A DNA stretch of 64,000 bases from Latrodectus hesperus (lineage: Eukaryota; Arthropoda; Arachnida; Araneae; Theridiidae). The notes under the pieces are model-generated. The model did no database searches. It was not told where the DNA came from and saw only the letters and a program-made list of their open reading frames with translations. The position numbers were made by a program, and so were the translations under genes. Positions 42,945-53,934 of this stretch are shown one piece after another; position 1 is the stretch's first letter, and each line of letters starts with the position of its first letter. The stretch is taken from contig CM075852.1 in NCBI GenBank assembly GCA_037975125.1, positions 15,526,319 to 15,590,318 on the forward strand, written 5' to 3'.

Positions 42945-43205
42945 TAACGTTTGAATGCTGGAACAGTTCTTTCTACAAACACGCATCGGTTGCTTATTGA
43001 AAAGGGCAGAAAGGCGTCTGTTTATTTTCGAAAAGTCATTATCATTTAATGACGGACGAGATAGTTTCACCATTAGGCGAAGCCATCTGCGACGCCTGAG
43101 CACCGCAGCAACAGCTTGATCAATAATTTGCGGTTCCTTTCATCGTACGCTGTTTTCATGAAATGCATGAGCTGAATTGTAACCTTATTCTTTTGCAACG
43201 AAAGA
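42945..43205. promoter_or_regulatory. Composition island, candidate regulatory element
   Basis: A balanced block contains GCGTCTGTTTATTTTCG, TCATTTAATGACGGACG, CTGCGACGCCTGAGCACC, CTTGATCAATAATTTGCGG and ATGAAATGCATGAGC. The 60-codon minus-strand frame (42921-43103) starts Arg/Lys-rich (MLRRRRWLRLM) and has no recognisable domain. A non-coding element is preferred. Confidence 0.27.
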
Positions 43206-43455
43206 GTTTTATTATGATTTCCTAATTAATATTGCTGTTAAAGTTCTTGAGAGTATAATTTGAAATATTATACAGTAATCAACATATAGTTTTGTATTGT
43301 TTATATTACAATAATTGCTCTTAATATTAATTTTAACTCAATTTAGCTGAACGGCAATCTTCTGTTAATTCCTTTGTAGTGAAGAAAGGTTTGTTAGGAT
43401 TTTTTATAAGTGATAATATAATTGATAAAATGATAGATTATGTGAATTGTTACAG

Positions 43456-44513
43456 TGCTTACTGAATTAACTGCACGGTGAATGTTTGTAAATATAAAAT
43501 TATTGGTACTAAACATCAGCTTTGATTTAAGTGAATAAAATATTGAACCTATATTATTACTTTTGTATCAACAATATTTAATATCATGATATCATAGTCG
43601 AAAGTGGCGATGAAATTGATAAGAAATATTAAATTAACTGTTATATAACAATTTTAGACTTAGTTGGATTAGCTGTTGTATTAAGTATTAGTTCAACTAA
43701 ACTGATATATGTTTCATTTATACTGATACAAAGAAAAAATATTTCTTCAAGTTTTCAAAAATGGGAGTACGACGAAGTTAGTATGAAGTATTTTGTGAAT
43801 TTTTATAATACTTGTGTCATACTTGAATTTGTTTATTACTAACTGTTAAGTTAAATACCAATTATCTGATTTCAACAGTAGACTAGCAAATTATTATCTT
43901 TTTATTGCCTTGATACGTCATTTTTACACGCAAATTTAAAGTGCATTGTAACTATTTTTAATCAATTACTAACTTAATTATAAAAGCTTACTGAACTAGT
44001 TGCATATTGAATGTTTATAAGTAACACATTATTGGCAATAAATTAAAAAAAATTTTAAGTGAACAAAATTTTGAACTTATTATTACTTTTGTATTGATAA
44101 AATATTTAATATCATGATATCATAGTCAAAAGTGGCGATGAAATTGATAAGAAATATTTAATCAACTGTAATAGAATTATTGACTAGTTGGATTGTTACA
44201 CATGGGATTAGCTATAGTATTAATTATTAGTTCAAGAACTGGTATATAAGTTTCACATTTATATGCTTATATAACAAAAAATATTTCTTCAAAATTCCAT
44301 AATTGGGTGAGTGATGAAATTAGTACGAAGTATTGCGTGAATTGTTATAATACCCATTATCATATTAAACTTGTTTGTAACTAACTAACTGTTGTTAAGT
44401 TAGCTATCAGTTTTTTTTTTTATTTAAACTGCAGAATGGCAAATTTTTATTTTTTCTTGCTTTGCTACGCCGTTTCTATACGTAAAATTAAAATCTATTT
44501 TAACCAAATTATG
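43456..44513. repeat. Direct tandem duplication, unit about 530 bp
   Basis: Two adjacent, diverged copies, about 43456-43985 and 43986-44513. Anchors are GCTTACTGAA at 43456 and 43986, and ATATCATGATATCATAGTC at 43581 and 44109, a constant offset of 528-530 bp. The block AAAGTGGCGATGAAATTG then ATAAGAAATAT is nearly identical in both. Non-coding and AT-rich; divergence is substantial elsewhere, so the duplication is old. Confidence 0.85.
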
Positions 44514-44519
44514 TATAAA

Positions 44520-46700
44520 AAAATGAGCTTAGATGTAATGGAATGCACAAGACACTTTGAAAAAAATTCGGGGAACTTATGTATCTGTTAAAATTCGAAT
44601 ACCAGCAAATATCATATTTTAGGCATATAACAGATCATCTTATTTGGTGCATAGATGTTGAATGTTATTTGTTGAAAGATTGAACTGCTTTTTTCGCATA
44701 CTTAATGTTTCTTGAGAAGAGTCTTACAAATCTAATCAAGTTCAAAATGTAATTCATAACACACAAGACAGACAATTTTAACAACCTCCATCTAATCAGA
44801 AAATTTTGCTCTCGTGCAACCAATATGTTCTCTTTAATTATTAAATATTCTGTTGAAATGAAAACTTTTGCCCGAGTAATTCTTAACAAAATGTTTAATT
44901 ATCTCACTAATTAAGCCATATATAAAATTTAGCATTAAATGGCAAGAACTTATTATAATAACTTATCATTTGATATACATTTTGAATAGCTCAACTTTAA
45001 AGAATGGTCTTACTCTCACAAAAATTATTTTAACAACTTCCAGATAGTTTACATTTTTCGTTTGATATTCTTGAAATATTACTAACGCGTTATCTTTAAT
45101 CGCAATGACAATTGGTTATTATGATTAATAGTGATGTTTATGATTTCGTTAAAAAACTAATATGGGAAAAATAGCATTTTAACCATTTGTTCAAATTCAA
45201 AATCCCACACGTGCTGCTCTTAATGAAGTATCCAATTATTATTAAAATGACTTGGATTATCATTGAAAATATTGGTTGATTGATATAGTGGTATAAAAGA
45301 ATAAAAAATTATTTTAATAGAGCACTGTTTGCTTGATTTTTAAAAAATGATTTAATTTCTTTATTAACTCTTAGAAAATTTTAGAAATAATAGCCGTATG
45401 AAATTTATATTCTAGATTTACTATTCCAAATCTTAAATATTTTTAAAAACAGGAAGTTAAGGCAAAATTTAGGTCAAATTTTTAATAATATTCAATATTG
45501 TGTTTTATGCAGATTGAATAGATTTTTAATGAATAATTTGAGTATAATCTTACATTAAGATTCCATCAATGAGATTCAAAGTATATATAAACTTCGAACT
45601 TCAACAAGGTTTAGTAGTAGAATTGTTCACCTTGAAAAGAACGGGTCCAAATTTAATTTTAGAAATTATTGTATAACAAGAGAATTATTTTGCTTTTTGC
45701 CTTCACTTCTGTCAGTAAATGTTTAGAAATCTTCCTCGTTCATCCTTTGCGATACAAGAATATGATGAACTACCAATAAAAAAATCACCCATCAAGGCTT
45801 GGAAAACTATTTCGAATGTAAATATAGCAGCCAACATACCGCATATCTTGCCAAATTTGGCATTTGGTACAACTTTCAGAGACACTCTACACCACTCGAT
45901 CCATCGTTCTACTTAATACCGCAATATGTGTTGAGTGGTATGATGGCTGACAAGAGAGATTCACATAAAATTTGTTCTTATTTAAACTATGATGGAGGAA
46001 TACTTATATTTTATGTTGTTTATTTTTCTTTTAACACAAATATATCTAAAAATAGATAATTTAAGTACAATTTTAGTTTTTTATTAATGTTTGAGAAATT
46101 GTGATATTTTGCGATGTTTATTTTTATGTTTTTAAATATTTTTAATTAGCACAGTTTATACATAATAATACTCAAAATCTGTATTTTTTGTACTTTATTC
46201 TGTATTTTAGAATATAGTACTACGATGATCAAATTTCAAGTATTTCCTACTGTAGCGCCCTCTGAAATATAGCGGTAGATTGGTTTGACACATCATAGTT
46301 ACGAGAATGGTGATTTTTAAATGTACAGTTGCTCTTCAAATGATTGACAATATATTTCAGTTCTTTAATCTGAATTCAATACATATAACAAACAATCGTC
46401 GCATTTCTTGTTTTTGAAATATGTAACATTTGTGCTTCCATGCATATATAAGGACACTCATAAACTTGGGGCTATGTCACGTCCACTGTTTAAGGCACAA
46501 AATTATCAAACTGCTCATAATTTTAAATTTCAGTAACGCCAGCTACTTGAAATCGTTACCTGGAGAAGCGCCTTCCTTTTCTTAATGTGAGAGACCACCA
46601 ATGAGGTTAGCACCTTCTTTCCACTTTACAACATTTGAAGAAATTACACCCTGGCAGCATTTTATTGACATCAAATTAATAAGAAGACGGTAGCTACTGA
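44520..46700. other. AT-rich stretch without recognisable genes
   Basis: Overlapping frames at 45719-46059 are short and unconvincing. The second copy of the CTCF-like 13-mer GTAGCGCCCTCTG lies at 46252-46264. Confidence 0.35.
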
Positions 46701-46704
46701 TTAA

Positions 46705-47012
46705 AACTAAACTCAGTGGCATGATAACCCTCATGGGGCCCAAACCTGCAGTATTCATATCTGTTTCACTGACCAAGGGCCCTGGGGTGGGAACCAGAAT
46801 TAGACCTGGGAAGCCTAGGGTGGAAGCCGGTTAGGTGATCAGCCTAACGTGAAATCAACAGTGTTTAGTTAACAAGCATGCTTGGTACTCATTTTTATTG
46901 CCCCGCTGAATGAATGAGAAGCTGAGTCAACCTTGCATTTCCTGATGACTTAACTTCGGACCTGTACCTTAGATATGCTAAGTGCTGCCACTACGCAACT
47001 ACAATTCCTCTC
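46705..47012 (-). mobile_element. SINE family B, copy B3
   Basis: On the minus strand the head contains GCGTAGTGGCAGCACTTAGC, with a degenerate box B around GGTCCGAAGTTAAG. The body shows GTACCAAGCATGCTTG (as in B1), AACTAAACACTG and CACGTTAGGCTGATCACC then CCTAACCGG-type words shared with B2, and the 3' end resembles B1 (TGCCACTGAG). The exact left edge is uncertain. Confidence 0.8.
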
Positions 47013-47014
47013 TC

Positions 47015-48340
47015 AGTTAGATCCAACAAAATCGTACAAAATCGATTTCTCTAAGTTTTGCTTCAAATCATGAGTAAAGTTGCAACAAGGAAGTTGCCAG
47101 ACATTCTCCCAAAAAGTATTTGTTGACAGTGAAATCTGATTTTGAAGTTTCGAATTAAGACTCAGAGACAGAAATTTAGAATGCAAAGTACTTGTTGGCA
47201 GTGACGTCTAATTTTTTTGAAGTTTCGAATCAATCAGAGACAAAAAATTGGATCTCGAAATTCTTCTGAAGCAGAATGGTCCCCATATTTAACAATTAGA
47301 ATACGATAGACACTTGTATCCAACTATAAGTATTTTGTTGTTAAGACTGTATAAGAATTCTGATATTTAAAAGAATGTGCTAGTGTTTCTAACAATTCTT
47401 TTTCAAGAAAGAGATTTTAAAGCGTTATAAAACCTTTCCATACAGCCACTTCTATTAGAAAAATTCTCATCCATAATTACCAAATTTTAGTCTTGCTTAA
47501 GAAATTATATTTTTCTTAATGTAAGTCTTGTCTTAAATTTTGCACTACTTCTTATTTTTCTATCATTGATCAGTGTGTTGGTAGAAAATATGAAATTCTA
47601 TATGCATTACTTATATCTACTTTAAAAAAGTTGCACCTGAATGATGATTTATTCAAATTTTAGTGTAAAGATAATTAACTGAAGAATATAAATATGAATT
47701 AACATCGGTTGTGAATATATTACGAGATTATATATAAGAGGCAGTTTTCAAAATTCCTAATTATTTTCTAAACTACTTAATTCTCTAAATTATAATCTAA
47801 ATCCAAATTATTCTCTAAATTATATCTGAAGGCTTATACAAGAGTTAAACCAGCATATGACATGAAAACAATACCTTAAATTGTTTTTACTTTTAATGTC
47901 AACTTAATTTATATTTTTTTAAGGTTTATTTGGTATGTCTTTTTTTTGCCAACTAACACTGGTAAACAATCAATCATTTGTCAAAACCTTCGTAATTTTG
48001 AATTTCTGTCAAATATCTTTTTATAAATGCATTCGTACTACACCAGCAGAGAAGCATTAAACTATTTATAAATTTAACCCACCTCATCACGAGTGTCAAC
48101 AGGTGTTAAGCCCGCTACCAGCCATACCTCTAACATTCTAATACCTTGAAAACGCCGTGTATAGTTTGTTTATTAAAAAGACATAAATAAAAGTATTTCA
48201 CAGAAGTCCATTTAGAATTGTGACAATTTTTTGTATTGAATCACAAATGTACATTATTTTACATAATAATGTAATAAAAATATTGCAAGCTCATAACATG
48301 CATACTTAGTTACTTTGCCTTATGCAAACATGTATTATTA
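47015..48340. other. AT-rich stretch; local duplicated passage
   Basis: Near 47120-47250 the words GTTGACAGTGAAATCTGATTT and GTTGGCAGTGACGTCTAATTT, each followed by GAAGTTTCGAAT, show a short direct duplication with about 70-bp period. No gene is visible. Confidence 0.35.
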
Positions 48341-48344
48341 CATA

Positions 48345-48780
48345 ACTTGAACTTCGGAATGGTGGAATTAATCAAATTTTGACAAAAGCTCTCCGAAATT
48401 TGGCAGAATGCCGTAAACGATGCCACGATATTACTTTGACCACCGTTCCATACTCTTGATAGACAATTTGAGGTACAACTTGTCCAATCTATAATGAATT
48501 GTAGTCAGCACCTGTTATCATAATTTCAGTACCAGCCATCCTTCCATCCTGACAGATTCGGAGTTTTAATTATTCACGGTTGTCAGTTTGCTTTGCTACA
48601 TTAGCTGCAGGTTAACAGTAGGAAATGCGATGCTTCTGAGTCCAGCGGACCTTATCAGGTGTTCGAAATCGAGAAACAATTTCCGTCCGTAGAGGTAATT
48701 ACTATTTCACTAGGGTGTCGTAAATTTGTAACTCTAGAAACGGCAACGCTGAAAATAGGCGGTGTTATTTAAAGTACACG
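48345..48780. promoter_or_regulatory. Composition island with paired E-box/GATA words
   Basis: More balanced than the flanks. CACCTGTTATCA at 48509-48520 and TTATCAGGTG at 48652-48661 are inverted versions of the same E-box plus GATA pairing. AGGTAATTACTATTTC and GGTTAACAG also occur. No coding frame. A regulatory role is inferred. Confidence 0.25.
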
Positions 48781-49571
48781 AGATAAATGGCAGTGATTAA
48801 AAATAAAGCTGTCTGTGAAAAAGAGAAATTTATTTTTATTGGAAAAAAGTGCAAAAAATTATTGATAGTTTTAAAAACGTTTAGGGATTTATTGATTAAT
48901 TAATAATTCTTTAATATTTGTAAATATTTTATATTAACTGTGAGTCGAGCAAAAATATCGTTTTCGTCAGATTTTTTTAGAGAAAACTTTCTTTCTATTT
49001 ATATTTCAGGTTTAAATAATCTTTTAAAACTTTCAAGTATATGACTTCGTTGAAACTCCTAGAAATAAATTATCCATCGTTTTAGTAAATAATAATAGCG
49101 AAGAAATCCTTCTTGTTATGTAAATACATTTTTCATCACGTGAAACAGAATAAATAATATTTGTAATGAAAATGTAATAATATTTATAAGAATGTTCGGT
49201 AAAAGTTTACAATCGGGTACTTCTTGATACTTGGGTGATTTTTTTTAATTCCAATATAGACGCCAATATATGACTAACAAGATGGCTGCTATACATATAC
49301 TATACAAAGATTGGATTACCAGGATTACGAGAAATTAAAGTTTATCACCAAAATGTATTACCAAACCATGTGGTACTCGATTCTACACCGAACCCAAATG
49401 TTTATATAATACTACCTATAGACTAACATTAATTATAGAAAACTATTATATAAAATAAAGGAAATAATATTTTTAATGTGATAAAAATGTTACAGATTAC
49501 CACTATTAATTTACTGAAATGATGAGAATTAACAGAGAAACGCATAAGGATAGAATGGACTAAGAAAACAT
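48781..49571. other. AT-rich stretch without recognisable genes
   Basis: No supported feature; contains AACAAGATGGCTGC near 49287 (a YY1-like word). Confidence 0.3.
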
Positions 49572-49866
49572 AACATAATGCCGCCCACCCTGTCCTGTGG
49601 TCTGAGTGTCTGACTGCGGATAGAGAGTTCCTGGGTTTGAATCCCACTTCGGGCATGGATGTACTTTCTCTTTCTATCTATCCTGTCTTCGTCCTTTCTT
49701 TGCGTGAATGGGTTGTGAATGGTTGCCTACCCTATAAACGGGTCTCTATGGCATGTGTTTATGCTGAAGAAGTTGGACTCCGCCAACAAATTACGGTTCA
49801 GTTGGAAAAGTGGAGCAGTGCACCCCATAATGCCAGCCTATAGCTGGCACAAGACAACAACATAAT
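49572..49866 (+). mobile_element. SINE family A, copy A3, with target-site duplication
   Basis: Body 49580-49858: head GCCGCCCACCCTGTCCTGTG, box B-like GGGTTTGAATCCC, ATGGATGTACTTTCTC, GGGTTGTGAATGGTTGCC and 3' end GTGCACCCCATAATGCC..CAACAA. Flanking 8-mers AACATAAT lie at 49572-49579 and 49859-49866. Frames on both strands are incidental. Confidence 0.9.
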
Positions 49867-49977
49867 ATATTTGGAACAGTTTGATAGAACTATCACCTTT
49901 CACCCTTTAGAACTTGAGAATTTTTAATTGACATCAAGATATATTTTGATCTTAATTAACTAGGTTAAACTACTACG

Positions 49978-50290
49978 ATATGCCTCTGGCTATCTCCACA
50001 ACACACCTTCAGCTGTCCAGCAATGCTGGCTAAGCTTTTTAACATTAACATAGAGGATCCTGTGGGGCTTCTTTTACAGATAAAGCTGTAGAGATAACTA
50101 GAACTGTCTTCGACAGCTTCGGGGACATTTAGGATTTTTGGATGCGACACCATCATCATCATCATGATTCTGTCTGTCAAGCTCTGACAACTGATGCTAA
50201 CTAAGCACAGTTCACCGCCTCGTAATTTTGATTCACGTTCAACTGACAAGGTGTGTACCTGAGATTTCTTCCTCTCTACACCATGTCACA
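49978..50290 (-). mobile_element. Repeat family C, copy C2
   Basis: Homologous to C1 throughout. Its minus-strand equivalent of the C1 frame is broken: KKPHRILYVNVKKLSQHCWTAEGVLW lies in a different frame from the N-terminal part and a stop follows. The CATCATCATCATCATGAT run is shared. It runs into a TG/TA array after about 30 bp. Confidence 0.8.
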
Positions 50291-50317
50291 AGTGCACACA
50301 CGCGCATATAAACGCTC

Positions 50318-50995
<678 letters not shown>

Positions 50996-50999
50996 ACAA

Positions 51000-51445
51000 A
51001 AGCAACTAGAAGGAAATTTTACAATTTACGATCGGAAACTGTTTCCTTTTGGGCGCCGTTAATAATTCCACTCATGAACATGTGGGTGGCACATCCAGCG
51101 AACAAGCCTTGATAGATGTCTCCCGTCGGCGAAAGCAGCAGGCTACAAGCGCCATGCCCATGCATTAGATCCTCTTATTTAATATTCATTTGCAGAGGTT
51201 TGAGTTCTTGAGAGCGATGGCACCGGTAAACGCCATGCCATTCATGGCGCAGTGCACTCCTTTTACACCGAAGAGTCCCGCAGGGACACAGAGGATGTTC
51301 TGCAGACTCTCAGCGAACTGCTTGGCCTGCTCTGCTCTGCTAAATTATTTATCTGCCTGATGAAATGGAAAGAAACAACGGAAGAATTGTATGAAAAAAC
51401 AGGAAGCAGGATGATTTCTTCCATACAATTTTCGGCCTGCTGTTA
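51000..51445. promoter_or_regulatory. Strong composition island: decayed coding sequence or conserved non-coding element
   Basis: About 440 bp has near-balanced composition in AT-rich surroundings. Several short protein-like frames exist on both strands. Minus: GDIYQGLFAGCATHMFMSG and AEQAKQFAESLQNILCVPAG, in different frames and each ended by a stop. Plus: ESRRDTEDVLQTLSELLGLL. An acceptor-like ATTTAATATTCATTTGCAG lies at about 51179-51197 on the plus strand. No frame exceeds about 65 codons and no family is recognised. Motifs include CCGTTAATAATTCC and an inverted CGCCATGCCATTCATGGCG. I cannot decide between enhancer and relic gene. Confidence 0.3.
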
Positions 51446-51665
51446 GACATAAGCAGAATCATTTTCCTAGATTAAAATAAAATGTAAATCTCTATAATAA
51501 CTTAAACATCGAATGCAATTGAATATTTTTGTATAAGTGTGTTGTATCACTCTCTATTTTACATATTAATATTGAATTCTCAGTATTATTTTCGAATATA
51601 ATATAATTTAGAATGATTGTAAAATATCGTATGTTAAATTATATTCAGAAAGAATATTGAATATT
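51446..51665. other. AT-rich spacer
   Basis: No supported feature. Confidence 0.3.
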
Positions 51666-51666
51666 A

Positions 51667-51941
51667 TGCCAACCAACTTGTCTAATGGTCAGTGTGCCTG
51701 ACTACGGATAAGGAGGTCCTGGGTTCGAATCCCACTTTGGGCGGCATGGATGTACTTTCTCTCTCTATCTATCCTGTCTTTGTCCTTTCCTTGTATGAAT
51801 GAGGTGTGAATGGTTGCCTACCCTATAAACGGGTCCCTATGGCATGTGTGTACTGAGGAAGTCGGACTCCACACCAAAATAGGGTTCAGTTGGAAAAGTG
51901 GAGCAGCGCAACTCATGTTGCCAGCCTAGCTGGCACACAAC
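51667..51941 (+). mobile_element. SINE family A, copy A4
   Basis: Head GCCAACCAACTTGTCTAATG, box A-like TGGTCAGTGTGCC, box B-like GGGTTCGAATCCC, ATGGATGTACTTTCTCTC, CCTATAAACGGGTCCCTATG, TGAGGAAGTCGGACTCC and 3' end CCAGCCTAGCTGGCACACAA. It lacks the longer CAACAA tail. Flanks share ATTGAATA-type words, but the target-site duplication is not clear-cut. Confidence 0.9.
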
Positions 51942-52565
51942 ATTGAATGAATGAATTGAATAGTATGTTTATTAATTACATATTTATAAATTTACTGACA
52001 TGTATTCAGTTACTGGCACAATAGGGAAAAAGAATATTATTTATTTGAAAGATTGATAGAAATATTCTAACAGTTATAAAATAGATGAAAAATATTCTGT
52101 CTCAAATGGTAGTGAGCAAACAATTTTGAATGTGTTGACTTTCATCCTACATGAAATTGTTTTTATAATATTCTTATATATATTAATTGCTTTTATAAAA
52201 ATTAAATTTTTTATTTAAATTGATTTAGTAAAATTTCAAATGCATTCTTAATAATTATTCATAATCCAGAAATATATACACATAAATTATTCATGCTCTG
52301 TATTTTGGGACTAAATTTTCAGGGTAAAGTGAGCTTTGTACTTTCAGGATTTCGTATTTTCTTCTTAAAGAAAAATGAAAAGAAAATGAATAATTGAGAA
52401 ACTCAATGAATAAAATGCCAATATACAATATATTTCTAGAAAATCTAAAATTATATTTGATCATAAATTTTTTAAAAAAAATAATAGTTTGAATTTTAAA
52501 TAAAAAGTACAAATAAATAAACTGCTAATATATACACATACACACATATATGTGTGTTTTTGGTA
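51942..52565. other. AT-rich stretch without recognisable genes
   Basis: No supported feature; a short CACATACACACATATATGTGTG dinucleotide patch occurs near 52537. Confidence 0.35.
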
Positions 52566-52568
52566 TAC

Positions 52569-52597
52569 GGGCCGTGGTAGCCCAGTGATTAAGGCAT
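52569..52597 (+). mobile_element. tRNA-like head fragment of SINE family E (E2)
   Basis: Only 29 bp is present: GGGCCGTGGTAGCCCAGTG then ATTAAGGCAT, matching the head of SINE E1 (GGCCGTGTTAGCCTAGTGGT, minus strand, 61.6 kb). The rest of the SINE is absent. A 5'-only piece is unusual for a retroposed element, so later deletion or an old insertion is likely. Confidence 0.6.
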
Positions 52598-52599
52598 AT

Positions 52600-53640
52600 T
52601 TCATTGAAATAATTTCAAGACATTGAGAAATCAAGTTTATCCAAAGGAGCATTTTTTAAAGTAATCAAATGAATAAGTCCTCGTGATACACTTTTACACA
52701 TATTATGAAATTTACGATTAAGAATAAAATAAAATTATTCGTTTTTTCCTATAATCGTTAATTACTCGTATATATTCAAACTTTTCTTTATTTGAACGCG
52801 AAAATAATCTGTTTTACCTAATTTTGCAGAAATCGCATTCCTGTCTATTAAACTATTTCTCGGCAGTTGTTCTTACATCATTGTCTGAAGAAAATTTTAT
52901 CACTTGTCGAAATATATAAGTTTTTTTTTTTTCAACTTGGACTCACAACAGTCTAGTGATGCACGTTTTTAGAGCGAAATGTCTCTGGTTCGAGCATAGT
53001 CACTATTCCAATAGTAAAAGGATGTTTCATAATTATTTTCTGCATGCATATCTGTCAGAGTTTGGTTTTTTGTATAATTCTCTGGTTTCTCTCCTTTGCG
53101 AAACACAAGGATGATCCTTTGTCTGATAGACATTTTAAGGTAGCTATTCAAATGGATTTTATTTTTCTTCAGCTGTTCTTAAAATCTTGCCATTTGAATT
53201 CCCTTGAAACATCTGCGAACTTACACTATGAACATAAACAACTACTACAAGGCAGCTAACACCATTTGCCTTGCATATTAGCTAATAGCTTTTTAAAATC
53301 ATATTTAAGTATTTATTAATTAAAATTTTTTTATTTAAATGTAATATTTGACCTAGCTTATGCTCGTAATCAGAAATTATATAAGCTATTGTAAGACTTT
53401 ATTGACAACCATAGAAAATATTTACAGGAAGAATATATTTATTAATCTAATAGAATCAGAGACGATATCTGTCTTTTTAATTTATAGACTATTTGACATC
53501 ACAAAAAGGATAAAAAGCCTATTAGATAAAAAGTAATTATAACGTCTTTCATCTATATATTTTTTTGCTGTACTTTTGAAAGATACATAAATACATAGCA
53601 GTGAAGGGTAGTCCCCGACTATACCTTTAGGTTTATAAAT
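52600..53640. other. AT-rich stretch without recognisable genes
   Basis: Overlapping opposite-strand frames at 52969-53259 show no recognisable motif. No repeat match within the window. Confidence 0.35.
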
Positions 53641-53644
53641 TTGG

Positions 53645-53932
53645 AATACTCCTCCACCACCAAGTGCCTCGTCATTTTGAACCACGATCAGATGACGAGG
53701 TCACACTTGAGCTGGCGCTCTCCTCTCCACATCCACACCACACCAGATGAAAGACTCTGGACGTCACATATGAACGTGGACACGCCCCCAAACCACGGAG
53801 CTTCACCAGCCCAGTGAGAGGGAATGTGGTCACCCTCCCAATCACTGCCCGCGGCAAATGATGCTACCCTTTGCGGATCTTAAACGGGAAGCGGCATAAG
53901 GCTACTGAGCCACTCTAGCTCACCTTAGAAAG
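53645..53932 (-). mobile_element. tRNA-headed SINE related to family C (C3)
   Basis: On the minus strand the head reads GAGCTAGAGTGGCTCAGTAG then CCTTATGCCGCTTCCCG (box A-like). A GC-rich body follows, then a part shared with C1 and C2: CTCAAGTGTGACCTCGTCA, then ATCGTGGTTCAAAATGACGAG. C1/C2 have CTCAGGTGCACACCTCGTCA and TGAATCAAAGTTACGAG in the same order. This links a tRNA head with the family C body. The minus-strand frame at 53672-53857 is incidental. Confidence 0.65.
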
Positions 53933-53934
53933 AT

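Noticed and set aside
49429..49843. Frames of 68-75 codons on both strands
   Set aside because: They overlap SINE A3 and its AT-rich flank, with no protein similarity apparent.
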